A DNA stretch of 13,122 nt. Origin: an uncultured beta proteobacterium (GTDB lineage: Bacteria > Pseudomonadota > Gammaproteobacteria > Burkholderiales > Rhodocyclaceae). Every line of letters begins with the position of its first letter. Within the stretch, counting starts at the first letter, position 1. This document shows, in pieces, positions 1-7,088 of this stretch. The position numbers and the translations under genes are program-made. The DNA lies in contig CAIXAY010000544.1 of the NCBI GenBank assembly GCA_903917505.1, positions 1 to 13,122 of the forward strand, given 5' to 3'. The notes beneath the pieces were generated by a model. That model was given only the letters and a program-made list of their open reading frames with translations, was not told the DNA's origin and ran no database searches.

Positions 1-110
1 AAATCAGGCCACAAGAGGCCGACTGCAATACCGACGAAGAGGCCTACGAATATTTGAACCCACAAGGGAAATCTGCTCTTTTCTTTCACCGCTCCCACGA
101 CTGCTTCCAT
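1..110 (-). CDS. DctA-like dicarboxylate:cation symporter, N-terminal fragment
   Basis: The minus strand opens with ATG at 110-108 and reads 36 codons to the window edge without a stop. The product begins MEAVVGAVKEK and continues into a hydrophobic stretch with FVGLFVGIAVGLLWP. This matches the start of the DAACS family (DctA, GltP): a short cytosolic N-terminus and then a first helix ending near a Trp-Pro. Such carriers import C4-dicarboxylates, or Asp/Glu, across the inner membrane with protons or sodium. A purine-rich AAGGGGGG (minus strand, about 119-112) lies just upstream of the ATG and serves as the Shine-Dalgarno sequence. Only about a tenth of the protein is visible, so substrate cannot be judged. 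It is read in the same direction as the LysR gene upstream of it, but the 314-base gap suggests a separate promoter. Confidence 0.72.
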   Translation of the reverse strand, partial: MEAVVGAVKEKSRFPLWVQIFVGLFVGIAVGLLWPD

Positions 111-424
111 GATTGAACCCCCCTTTTTTAGATTGAAAACCACGAGAGCGAACACATGAAATTTATCGTCCGACTGATTTCACGGCTCGCGCCTGAACAA
201 AGGACTTGCTGATTCTAATAGAATTAGGCGTAGTTGTGTCCGATTTGATCATGCCCGCGAACGAGGGGGCAGGCGATTGATGACGCCTCGAGGGCCAGTG
301 GGGCCTCATAACAGATTGTTGCGACCAGCGAAGGCTCATCGCAGCCGGGTTTTCCAGAGAACAGGCCGCAGTAGAATCCGCAGCAAAGTGCGCGGTGCCT
401 CAATGAATAGCTCGCATGAGACGG
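111..424. other. Intergenic region between the LysR gene and the dctA-like gene
   Basis: No convincing gene is seen in these 314 bases; the plus-strand frames that cross it run antisense into the LysR gene and have no recognisable product. It should hold the promoter of the dctA-like gene (minus strand) and the end of the LysR transcript. One short perfect palindrome is at 212-224. A five-base-pair inverted repeat (AGGCG at 271-275 with CGCCT at 284-288) has no T tract on either side, so it is not called a terminator. Confidence 0.5.
212..224. promoter_or_regulatory. 13-bp palindrome upstream of the dctA-like gene, possible operator
   Basis: ATTCTA-A-TAGAAT is a perfect inverted repeat with a one-base centre. 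It lies about 100 bases upstream of the dctA-like start codon, in an otherwise non-coding region. Position and symmetry suggest a regulator binding site. No matching sites were found elsewhere in the window, so the bound protein is unknown. Confidence 0.3.
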
Positions 425-1315
425 CTACTTGTTCGGTCGTTCCTTGTTCGATTGCTTGCACGCGTTCAAGAATGCCCGCACCACGGCTATTCGAGGACTG
501 GCTCTCCACCACAACACGCCAACAGTTCTCGATTCCAAGGCATCTGGCAAGGGTATCTTCTTTATCGACAGGTTTTCAGGCCATGGCGGTGCCCAGTCCG
601 GCACTACGGCAACACCGAGCTGACGGTCCACAAGGGCTGCAATTGCATCCAGCGCGTCCATTTCAAAGCAGGTTTTGACGTCCAGACGATGGTGTCGCAA
701 ATACCGATCCACGATCTGCCCGCCCCAGTGCCCGCGATCGTAGCGAATGAAGGGCTCGTTAAGAATCGTCGCATGGGGGTCTGTGACTTTCAGGGACGAC
801 GGTGCAAGCAAGATCAGCCGTTCCCTTCGCAGTGTCTGCCAGCCACAAGACTTGAGGATTGTAAACTGCGGCTGAACAATGATCGCCGCGTCGATATCTC
901 CGGATACGACCTGCGGATACAACTCGAATGACGAGCCAGGCCGTACATAGAGTTCTATCTGCGGAAAACACTTTCTGATGTTGGCCAGGGCCGCCGGCAT
1001 CAGTCCGGTTAGCGCCGTCGATGTGGCCCCCAGCCGCAATTCCACTACGCCGTGCAAGCCCTTCGAGCCGGCGATGGCCCTCAGATCGCGCGCCTCGCGA
1101 ATCAGGGTTTGTGCCTTGCCGATAATGGCCAATCCCGACGCCGTGGGGCGAACCGTTCTGCCGTTGCGCAACAACAGCGCATCACCAATTTCTTTTTCCA
1201 GGACTCTGATTCTCTGAGCTACGGCAGGTGGTGTCAGCCCGAGTACCCGCGCCGCTTCGGCGAACGATCCTGTATCCAGAACGGTAATGAAAGTCTCTAG
1301 GAAGGCGGTGTCCAT
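425..1315 (-). CDS. LysR-family transcriptional regulator
   Basis: This is a 296-residue protein, the usual LysR length. Residues 1-60 form the winged helix-turn-helix typical of the family: it opens MDTAFLETFITVLDTGSF, continues with AAR, LGLTPPAVAQRIRVLE as the recognition region, and ends in RPTASG. The rest is the periplasmic-binding-protein-like effector domain (about residues 90-290). The start is ATG at 1315-1313; no good Shine-Dalgarno sequence is visible, only an AAGG about 19 bases upstream. The gene is divergent from the aminotransferase-aldolase operon, the classic arrangement for a LysR protein that controls its neighbour. A 17-bp palindrome touches its own start codon and suggests autoregulation. 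The effector is unknown; the neighbouring genes hint at an amino acid or 2-oxo acid. Confidence 0.9.
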   Translation of the reverse strand: MDTAFLETFITVLDTGSFAEAARVLGLTPPAVAQRIRVLEKEIGDALLLRNGRTVRPTASGLAIIGKAQTLIREARDLRAIAGSKGLHGVVELRLGATSTALTGLMPAALANIRKCFPQIELYVRPGSSFELYPQVVSGDIDAAIIVQPQFTILKSCGWQTLRRERLILLAPSSLKVTDPHATILNEPFIRYDRGHWGGQIVDRYLRHHRLDVKTCFEMDALDAIAALVDRQLGVAVVPDWAPPWPENLSIKKIPLPDALESRTVGVLWWRASPRIAVVRAFLNACKQSNKERPNK

Positions 1316-1331
1316 AACAAATAAATTGTTA
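1315..1331. promoter_or_regulatory. 17-bp palindrome at the LysR start, probable autoregulatory operator
   Basis: TAACAA-N5-TTGTTA is a perfect inverted repeat that overlaps the first base of the LysR start codon and extends into the divergent promoter region. Short dyads of this kind between a LysR gene and its divergent target are normal binding sites for the family. It lies about 15 bases from the proposed -35 box of the aminotransferase promoter, so one bound protein could affect both directions. Confidence 0.45.
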
Positions 1332-1345
1332 CCTTAGAATAAATA

Positions 1346-1373
1346 TTAACAGACATTTTATTTCTTTTAATAT
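1346..1373 (+). promoter_or_regulatory. Probable sigma-70 promoter of the aminotransferase-aldolase operon
   Basis: TTAACA at 1346-1351 (five of six bases match the consensus -35) is followed by a 16-base spacer and TAATAT at 1368-1373 (four of six for the -10). The region from 1316 to about 1400 is strikingly AT-rich compared with the coding DNA around it. Transcription would begin near 1380, giving a leader of about 100 bases before the aminotransferase ATG. Confidence 0.45.
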
Positions 1374-1465
1374 CCGTGCAGAATATTGAGGTTTTCATTT
1401 CGCTAATCCCAGTTTCTCTCCAGCGTCGCCAGGGTGCTTATCCAGGGCGATGAAATCAGTATTGC

Positions 1466-1471
1466 GAGGAG
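1466..1471 (+). promoter_or_regulatory. Shine-Dalgarno site that fixes the aminotransferase start
   Basis: GAGGAG lies seven bases before the ATG at 1479. The frame is also open from a GTG at 1434, but that codon has no comparable site, so translation most likely starts at 1479. Confidence 0.75.
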
Positions 1472-1478
1472 CCAGATC

Positions 1479-2684
1479 ATGAGCCAGTTTCTTTCGAAAA
1501 AACTAGAGGTTGTCCAGCCGTCGCCGACGATCGCCATCGCCAGGCTTGCCGGCGAGTTGCGCCGCAGCGGCAAGGACGTCATCGGCCTGTCTCAGGGCGA
1601 GCCCGATTTCGATACGCCGCGCCATATCTGCGATGCGGCCAAGGCGGCCATCGATGCCGGCCTGACGCGCTACACCGACGTAGACGGAACGCTCGAGCTC
1701 AAGCAGGCGATCGTCAGGAAGTTCGAGCGCGATAACGGCCTCAAGTACGAGACTTCGCAGATTACGGTTGGTACCGGCGGCAAGCAGGTGATCTTCAACG
1801 CGATCTTCGCCTCGGTTGACGCCGGCGACGAGGTCATCATTCCCGCGCCTTACTGGGTTTCCTATCCCGATATCGTGCGCATGTCGGGGGGAACGCCGGT
1901 GATCGTTCCGTGTTCGGAAAGCAACAGCTTCAAGCTGACCGCCGGGCAGCTGCGCGCCGCGATTACGCAGAACACGAAGTGGCTGATCCTGAACTCTCCG
2001 AGCAACCCGACGGGCAGCGCCTACAGTCCGGAAGAACTGCGCCAGCTGGCCAAGGTGCTGCTGGACCATCCGCATGTCCATATCATGACCGATGACATCT
2101 ACGAGCATGTCAGCTACGCAGGCTGGGATCGCTGCACGATCGCCGCGGTCGAGCCGCGCCTCTATGAGCGAACGCTGACTTGCAACGGCGTATCGAAGGC
2201 TTTTGCCATGACCGGCTGGCGGATCGGCTATGCTGCCGGCCCTGCGCCGCTGATCCGAGCAATTGCCACGATCCAGTCGCAGAGCACGACCAACCCGAAT
2301 TCCATCGCTCAGGCTGCCGCTGTCGCGGCCTTGAACGGCACGATGGATTTTCTCGCCGAGCGCAACGCGATCTTCAAGGAGCGCCGCGATCTGGCGGCGG
2401 GAATTTTCAATTCGATCCCCGGAATTTCCTGCCGGATTCCCGAGGGCGCCTTCTATCTGTTCCCGTCGTGCGCGGGCTTGATCGGGAAGACAACGCCGTC
2501 CGGAAAAGTCCTGAACAGCGACGAGGACGTCGCCAAGTTCTTCCTGGAAGAGGCGCTGGTGGCAGTCGTTCCGGGGTCGGCGTTCGGCTTCTCGCCGTAT
2601 TTCAGAATCTCGTTCGCGACATCGACGGAAAAGCTCAAGACCGCCTGCGAACGAATCTCCAGGGCCTGCGGACTGCTCAAGTGA
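1479..2684 (+). CDS. Aspartate-type PLP-dependent aminotransferase (class I, AatA-like)
   Basis: This 401-residue protein is a fold-type I aminotransferase close in style to rhizobial AatA-type aspartate aminotransferases. Visible family marks are QGEPDFDTP near the N-terminus, GTGGKQ (phosphate-binding region), APYWVSYPD, SPSNPTG, the DDIYEH motif, and SKAFAMTGWRIGY with the PLP-binding lysine at residue 240. FRISFAT carries the alpha-carboxylate-binding arginine at residue 376. Such cytosolic enzymes move an amino group between aspartate, or a related amino acid, and a 2-oxo acid. The start at 1479 is chosen over GTG at 1434 because of the strong GAGGAG. The gene lies 147 bases before an aldolase gene on the same strand and is divergent from a LysR gene, so its real substrate may be an unusual amino acid degraded by the pair and not aspartate itself. 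Confidence 0.88.
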   Translation: MSQFLSKKLEVVQPSPTIAIARLAGELRRSGKDVIGLSQGEPDFDTPRHICDAAKAAIDAGLTRYTDVDGTLELKQAIVRKFERDNGLKYETSQITVGTGGKQVIFNAIFASVDAGDEVIIPAPYWVSYPDIVRMSGGTPVIVPCSESNSFKLTAGQLRAAITQNTKWLILNSPSNPTGSAYSPEELRQLAKVLLDHPHVHIMTDDIYEHVSYAGWDRCTIAAVEPRLYERTLTCNGVSKAFAMTGWRIGYAAGPAPLIRAIATIQSQSTTNPNSIAQAAAVAALNGTMDFLAERNAIFKERRDLAAGIFNSIPGISCRIPEGAFYLFPSCAGLIGKTTPSGKVLNSDEDVAKFFLEEALVAVVPGSAFGFSPYFRISFATSTEKLKTACERISRACGLLK

Positions 2685-2831
2685 ATTGAGCGGCTCGCCG
2701 GCGGAGACCTTAGTATCATGCAAGAAGCGCATTCCGCTTTCCGTTGTTATCGAGGCCGTTCCTGCCATTGCCGCATTCGGCCGGCCAATAGACATCGCCT
2801 CGCAACCGAATAACTCTTGAAAGGGCAGTCA

Positions 2832-3740
2832 ATGTCACAAAGAATTCGCGGGATCCTGTCTCCCGTCGTCACCCCGTTCAATGCGGATCTGTCGCCGGAC
2901 CCGAAGCGTTTCATCGAACACTGCAAATGGCTGATTTCGCAGAATGCCGGACTCGCCATTTTTGGCACCAACTCCGAAGCCAATTCGCTCAACGTCAACG
3001 AGCGCAAGTTCCTGCTCGAATCCTTGTTGCTGGCCAACGTGGATCCCGCAAAGATGATGCCGGGAACGGGTTGCTGTTCGGTGACCGATACCGTCGAACT
3101 GACGCGGCATGCGGTGGCTGCCGGGTGTGCCGGCGTGTTGATGCTGCCGCCGTTCTTCTACAAGAACGTCCCCGAGGAAGGGCTGTTTCGCTTCTATTCG
3201 GAAGTGGTCCAGCGGGTTGCCAGCAATGATCTGCGCATCTACCTGTACCACATTCCGCCCGTTTCGCAGACCCCGATAACTGCCGGTCTGATCGAACGGC
3301 TGCTCAAGGAATACCCGGGCACAATTGCCGGGATCAAGGACAGTTCGGGTGACTGGAACAACACGGAAATGTTGCTGAAGAATTTCCAGCCGGCGGGATT
3401 CGACGTCTTCTGCGGCAGTGATCCGTTTCTGCTACAGACGATGCGTGGCGGCGGCGCCGGATGCATTACCGCGACCGGCAACGTCAACCCGGCGATGATT
3501 GCCGATCTTTACTTGCATTGGCAGTCGGCCGACGCCGACGCCCGGCAAGCGCGGGTCACGGAAATCCGCCGCACCTTCGAAATGATTCCGCTGATCGCTT
3601 CGATGAAGTCGGTCATCGGCTGGAAGCGCAAGGATCCGCAATGGGCCGAAGTGCGCCCGCCACTCGTCAAGGCGCCAAGAGACAAGTTCGAACAGCTGTG
3701 CGCAAGACTCGATGAGATCGGGTATCAGATGCCGCTCTAG
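2832..3740 (+). CDS. DapA/NanA-superfamily aldolase or hydro-lyase
   Basis: This 302-residue TIM-barrel protein belongs to the dihydrodipicolinate synthase/N-acetylneuraminate lyase family. It starts with RGILSPVVTPFN, carries GTNSEANSL where DapA has GTTGE, keeps the catalytic tyrosine (Y139 in YLYHIP), and has the Schiff-base lysine K169 in GIKDSSGD. These residues form a covalent adduct with pyruvate or another 2-oxo acid. A true DapA is unlikely: the GTTGE loop is altered (TN for TT), the Y139 neighbourhood is HIPPVSQTP, and the gene sits beside an aminotransferase. A catabolic aldolase that releases pyruvate from a 2-oxo acid is more plausible. The start is ATG 2832, with AAAGGG at 2820-2825; an in-frame TTG at 2817 is less likely. 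It is probably co-transcribed with the aminotransferase. Confidence 0.85.
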   Translation: MSQRIRGILSPVVTPFNADLSPDPKRFIEHCKWLISQNAGLAIFGTNSEANSLNVNERKFLLESLLLANVDPAKMMPGTGCCSVTDTVELTRHAVAAGCAGVLMLPPFFYKNVPEEGLFRFYSEVVQRVASNDLRIYLYHIPPVSQTPITAGLIERLLKEYPGTIAGIKDSSGDWNNTEMLLKNFQPAGFDVFCGSDPFLLQTMRGGGAGCITATGNVNPAMIADLYLHWQSADADARQARVTEIRRTFEMIPLIASMKSVIGWKRKDPQWAEVRPPLVKAPRDKFEQLCARLDEIGYQMPL

Positions 3741-3808
3741 TTGCTGTGGCTGTTGGTACGGAGGCCAACGGTGTGCTGATGAAGCCAAATTTGATTCGCT
3801 GAGAACCG

Positions 3809-3827
3809 GCCGGGGACGGCACCCGGC
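3809..3827. terminator. Weak stem-loop between convergent genes
   Basis: GCCGGG (3809-3814) pairs perfectly with CCCGGC (3822-3827) around a seven-base loop. It lies in the 96-base gap between the ends of the aldolase gene and the convergent membrane-protein gene, where a shared terminator would be expected. There is no T tract on either strand, so intrinsic termination is doubtful. Confidence 0.25.
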
Positions 3828-3836
3828 GATTCAGGC

Positions 3837-4637
3837 TTAAGAATCATGCATGCCCTTGGCTTCATTTATTTCGCCGCGGTTCTTTTTCGAGAGGAAAAAG
3901 GTGACAGCACCCACAGCGATGGCCGCCGATGTGGCGAGCAAATAGGTGATGGCGATCCCCTGGGTCGTCAGCAGGGCGCCGACGACGGTAAAGAACATGG
4001 CGTTGCCACCCGAACCTGCGATCACGCCGCCGAGCAGATTGGAAGCACTCTTCCCCCCTTGCTGGGAATGCGTGAATGCCGCAAAGATGATGCTGAAAGC
4101 GGGAAAGGGCGCTAACAGCCCGCTCAACTGAGGTCCAAGCGTATTCGCCACGGTCGTCAGGAGGACGACCAGTGCCGTCGCGCAAATGATTCTTCCCGGC
4201 AAATCCCACTTCGGCGCGATCAGATCTTGCGTGGATAGGCTGTGATGCTCGACCAGCCGGGCCGATGAAACGATGCAAACCAGAAGCACCGCCAACGCCG
4301 GCCACAACTGCCAGGAAAAAAGATTCAAGACGAAGGTCGAAGCGAAAAAAGCCGCGATGGAGGCGATCGAGCTCATTTTCCAGGAGTGGGAGCGCGCGAC
4401 CGCAATGTAGGCAAGACAAAAAATGCTGATGGAAATCTGGCCGGCCAGGCCGCCGACCGCGGACCGGCCGGCAAAGTCCCGGCCATACTCGAGGGCAAGG
4501 AGAAAGGAAACCGGGCCGGACGTCAGCGGCAGCCCGATCAGCAGGCCGCTTAAGGCGGACCCCCATCGTCTGCCGGCCAGGGTAACCGAGCCGATCAAAA
4601 GCGGCGTGATGAATAGTTTGAACGCAAGGATCAGCAT
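3837..4637 (-). CDS. Multi-pass membrane protein of unknown function
   Basis: I do not recognise a named family. The 266-residue product is strongly hydrophobic, with about seven or eight likely membrane segments. Its N-terminal half carries TPLLIGSVTLAGRRWG, LSGLLIGLPLTSGPVSF and an E-Y-G-R-D loop. The second half repeats the pattern, with LSGLLAPFPAFSIIF and GGVIAGSGGNAMFF, pointing to an internal duplication offset by about 142 residues. The C-terminus is short and charged (SKKNRGEINEAK). ATG at 4637-4635 is preferred because the hydrophobic segment then begins directly, but an in-frame TTG at 4655 has GAGG five bases upstream and would add six residues. The gene is convergent with the aldolase and lies 154 bases or more from the cupin gene on the same strand. 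A transport role is possible but not shown. Confidence 0.72.
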   Translation of the reverse strand: MLILAFKLFITPLLIGSVTLAGRRWGSALSGLLIGLPLTSGPVSFLLALEYGRDFAGRSAVGGLAGQISISIFCLAYIAVARSHSWKMSSIASIAAFFASTFVLNLFSWQLWPALAVLLVCIVSSARLVEHHSLSTQDLIAPKWDLPGRIICATALVVLLTTVANTLGPQLSGLLAPFPAFSIIFAAFTHSQQGGKSASNLLGGVIAGSGGNAMFFTVVGALLTTQGIAITYLLATSAAIAVGAVTFFLSKKNRGEINEAKGMHDS

Positions 4638-4809
4638 TTCTCGGCCAATAGCCAATACAACCTCATGTCGTATGCAAATACCGAATTTGCCGGTTGTGAC
4701 GCTATCGACAAGTTTGTTCCCGCAGCCCGCAGGGAGCCTGCCGGAAAAAGGATTCTACAACGGTGGCGGGAGTCCGAGCGAGGGGCGTGATGCCAACGAC
4801 GTTTCGGCC

Positions 4810-5277
4810 TCAACCCGATTCCTGGGACGAAGCATCCGGCGCTACGGCATGCTGAAGCGCCACATACCGGCGATCGTGTAAAGCTGCGGCGATATCCCTG
4901 AAATCGACCGGGACGAAATCGTAGCGATCGTGCGGCGCATGAACGCTGAGAAAGAACGCTTCGTCAGTGGTGCTGGGATTGAATACCTCGTGCTTTACGC
5001 CCGGCGGCATCGCACAAAAACCACCGGGCTTCAATTCAAACCTGCCGTGGCCCTCCGGCCCTTCATAGCGGATTTCCAGAAGGCCCTTGATGCCAAAGAA
5101 CAAGTCGAAAATTTGCGAGTGCAGGTGGACGGGAACACCCGATCCCGGAGCAACACGGAATACGGCCGTCTGCACCGGCCCTTCGACATGAATTACGCCT
5201 TTTTCGCAACCCGGGCGGCGCGCTTCCAATGCCACTTGCGTAATGTCATCGACGGTGACGACTGGTCTTTGCCCCAT
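4810..5277 (-). CDS. Small single-domain cupin protein
   Basis: This 155-residue protein consists essentially of one cupin barrel. Motif 1 is visible as G-x-P-V-H51-L-H53-S-Q-I-F-D58 followed by G65; motif 2 is P-P-G-V-K-H96-E-V-F-N100. The usual metal-binding glutamate of motif 1 is an aspartate (D58), while the three histidines expected to hold the metal are present, so metal binding is likely. Function cannot be read from the sequence: such cupins include dioxygenases, isomerases and ligand sensors. GGAGA lies six bases before the ATG. It is the last gene of a minus-strand operon, 54 bases after the racemase gene and downstream of a CuyA/DcyD-type lyase, so a role in the metabolism of a sulfur-containing or aspartate-like amino acid is suggested by context only. 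Confidence 0.82.
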   Translation of the reverse strand: MGQRPVVTVDDITQVALEARRPGCEKGVIHVEGPVQTAVFRVAPGSGVPVHLHSQIFDLFFGIKGLLEIRYEGPEGHGRFELKPGGFCAMPPGVKHEVFNPSTTDEAFFLSVHAPHDRYDFVPVDFRDIAAALHDRRYVALQHAVAPDASSQESG

Positions 5278-5331
5278 TGATGTCTCCGGCGCTTGCTGGC
5301 GATCAGCTGAAATCGCGAAGGCCAGCGTTGA

Positions 5332-6051
5332 TCAGCCCCGTGCCTCTTGCCAGTACTCGACACAGGCCCGGGCAAGCGCGCGATTGGTATCGATGCTGAT
5401 CGGCAGATGGCGCGAAGCGATGCGCTCCAGCGCAATCGGCACCTCGGTGCAGGCCAGGACCAGGCGAGTCGCCCCACGCGCCAGCAAGGCCTCGGCCACT
5501 TTCTCCAGCAGCCGCCCGCCAGCCTCGACATCACCGCCCTTGACCGCGTAGCAACCCGGCGTAAACCATTGGTCGAGTTCGTCTTCGGTCGAACACAGGC
5601 AGCTTATGCCTTCGGCCTCGATGCGCTGCTGGTAGAGTCCGGAGGACAGCGTCCCGCGCGTGGCGATCAGGCCGACCGGGCCACCGCTCGCCGCCGACGG
5701 ACGGCGCAGGATACTCAAGGTCGCATCGACAATGTGAATCAGCGGCACCGTGCTCGCCGCGGCCAACTCGGCAAACCAGTTGTGCGCCGTGTTGCACGGA
5801 ATGACGATGCGCGTGGCGCCCGCGGCGAGCAGATGTTGCAGTCCGTTGAGCATCGCCGGCAGCGGCGATTCGCCGGTTCCGGCCAGGGCTTTCTGGCGAT
5901 CCGGAACTTGGGGGACGTTCCAGGCGACCGCCGGCACATGGTCCTGGTCGGTGGCGGCCGGCATTTCCTGCACCAGCTTGTGCAGGAAATCGACGGTGGC
6001 CAACGGCCCCATGCCGCCGAGCACGCCGATCAGGGGTTTAGGCTTGGTCAT
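5332..6051 (-). CDS. Aspartate/glutamate racemase family protein
   Basis: This 239-residue protein is a full-length member of the cofactor-independent Asp/Glu racemase superfamily. It opens with IGVLGGMGPLATVDF, diagnostic of the aspartate racemase branch. Both catalytic cysteines are present: C86 in IPCNTAH and C201 in LACTEVP. These act as the acid-base pair that removes and returns the alpha proton. The start ATG lies three bases after the stop of the lyase gene, which indicates tight co-transcription and probably translational coupling. Known members act on aspartate, glutamate or broader amino acids. Next to a CuyA-type lyase, cysteate, the sulfonate analogue of aspartate, is an attractive substrate, but this is inference. 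Confidence 0.88.
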   Translation of the reverse strand: MTKPKPLIGVLGGMGPLATVDFLHKLVQEMPAATDQDHVPAVAWNVPQVPDRQKALAGTGESPLPAMLNGLQHLLAAGATRIVIPCNTAHNWFAELAAASTVPLIHIVDATLSILRRPSAASGGPVGLIATRGTLSSGLYQQRIEAEGISCLCSTEDELDQWFTPGCYAVKGGDVEAGGRLLEKVAEALLARGATRLVLACTEVPIALERIASRHLPISIDTNRALARACVEYWQEARG

Positions 6052-6054
6052 GGT

Positions 6055-7074
6055 TCAGGGATGCGGCAATCCGTCGGCAAAGCCGAAGGCATCGCGGTAG
6101 CCGAACAGGCCGACCGATCCGCCGGTATGCACGAAGACGATGTTCTGGCCCTTGTGGAAGACGCCCTTGCGGATCAGGTCGATCAGTCCGGCGAAACCCT
6201 TGCCGCTATACACCGGGTCAAGCAGGATGCCTTCATGCCGGGCCGCCAGGGTAACCGCTTCGACCATGCCCGGCGTCGGACGGCCATAGCCGGCACCGAC
6301 GTAATCGGAGTTGGCGACGATCGTCTCGCGCGGCAATTCGCCGCGGATGCCGAGCAGTTCCCAGGTCTGCCGGGCCAGCTTATAGACGCTTTCTTCCTGT
6401 TTCTCTTTGGGCTGGCGCACGCTGATGCCGAGCACCGGCAGGTGGCTGTTCAAACCCTGCAAGCCGGTGACGAGGCCGGCCTGGGTGCCGGTGCTGCCGG
6501 TGGCATGCACGACAAGGTCGATCGGCAGGCCGCGGTCGTTGGCCTGCTGCACGATTTCCTGGGCACAGACGACATAGCCGAGTGCGCCGACCGGGTTCGA
6601 TCCGCCGCCGGGGATCATGTACGGGCGTTCGCCTTGCGCGCGCAAACGTTCGCCGACCAGGGCGATCTCGGCATTGAGATCCTGTCCGGCCGGACGCACT
6701 TCGAGGGTGGCGCCAAACAGGCGGTCGAGATAGACGTTGCCGCTGCCGTAGTAGTCGGGACTCGCGCCATCGACGCGCTCTTCGAGCAGGGCCGTGGCCT
6801 TGAGGCCGAACTTGCAGGCGGCGGCGATGGTCTGGCGGACATGGTTGGACTGGGTGGCGCCGTGCGTAATGACGTGCGTAGTTTTCAGGGCCAGCGCCTC
6901 GCCGATGAGGAATTCGAGTTTGCGTGTCTTGTTGCCGCCGGTGGCGAGACCGGTATTGTCGTCGCGCTTGATGAAGATTTCCGGCCCGCCGAGCAGGCGG
7001 GTCAGATTCGGCATGTGCTCGAGCGGCGTCGGCGCCTGCGTCAGGCGTACACGGGGGAAGCGGGTCAGATCCAT
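6055..7074 (-). CDS. cuyA: CuyA/DcyD-type PLP lyase (L-cysteate sulfo-lyase or D-cysteine desulfhydrase)
   Basis: This 339-residue fold-type II PLP enzyme belongs to the ACC deaminase/D-cysteine desulfhydrase family. Visible marks are FPRVRLTQAPTPLE at the start, IFIKRDD, GGNKTRKLEF with the PLP lysine K49, the QSNHVRQ cofactor loop, PGGGSNPVGALGY and HTGGSVGLFGY. L-cysteate sulfo-lyase (CuyA) and D-cysteine desulfhydrase (DcyD) belong to this same family: the first turns L-cysteate into pyruvate, ammonium and sulfite; the second makes sulfide. CuyA is favoured because the neighbours are a YeiE-type regulator and a YeiH-type putative sulfite exporter that share a promoter motif with this gene. 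The cuyA symbol is therefore partly contextual; annotation pipelines often call these proteins D-cysteine desulfhydrase. No clear Shine-Dalgarno sequence precedes the ATG; a small palindrome is there instead. Confidence 0.8.
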   Translation of the reverse strand: MDLTRFPRVRLTQAPTPLEHMPNLTRLLGGPEIFIKRDDNTGLATGGNKTRKLEFLIGEALALKTTHVITHGATQSNHVRQTIAAACKFGLKATALLEERVDGASPDYYGSGNVYLDRLFGATLEVRPAGQDLNAEIALVGERLRAQGERPYMIPGGGSNPVGALGYVVCAQEIVQQANDRGLPIDLVVHATGSTGTQAGLVTGLQGLNSHLPVLGISVRQPKEKQEESVYKLARQTWELLGIRGELPRETIVANSDYVGAGYGRPTPGMVEAVTLAARHEGILLDPVYSGKGFAGLIDLIRKGVFHKGQNIVFVHTGGSVGLFGYRDAFGFADGLPHP

Positions 7075-7075
7075 G

Positions 7076-7088
7076 GAAAGTCACTTTC
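7076..7088. promoter_or_regulatory. 13-bp palindrome directly before the lyase start codon
   Basis: GAAAGT-C-ACTTTC is a perfect dyad ending one base before the start codon of the cuyA-like gene, where a Shine-Dalgarno sequence would be expected. It could be an operator or an RNA hairpin at the ribosome entry site, or chance. No purine-rich ribosome site is visible in its place. Confidence 0.25.

Noticed and set aside
271..288. AGGCG/CGCCT inverted repeat after the LysR gene as a terminator.
   Set aside because: Only five base pairs, an eight-base loop and no T tract.
1503..2795. A 430-codon open frame on the minus strand.
   Set aside because: It is antisense to the aminotransferase gene, which has all family motifs; the antisense product is Arg-rich without domains.
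2832..3740. Calling the aldolase a true DapA (lysine biosynthesis).
   Set aside because: The GTTGE loop is altered, the residues around the catalytic tyrosine differ, and the gene sits in a regulated aminotransferase operon, so only the superfamily is called.
4729..4741. GCAGG-GAG-CCTGC hairpin as terminator of the cupin operon.
   Set aside because: On the minus strand no T tract follows the stem, the loop is only three bases, and the stem does not extend outward.
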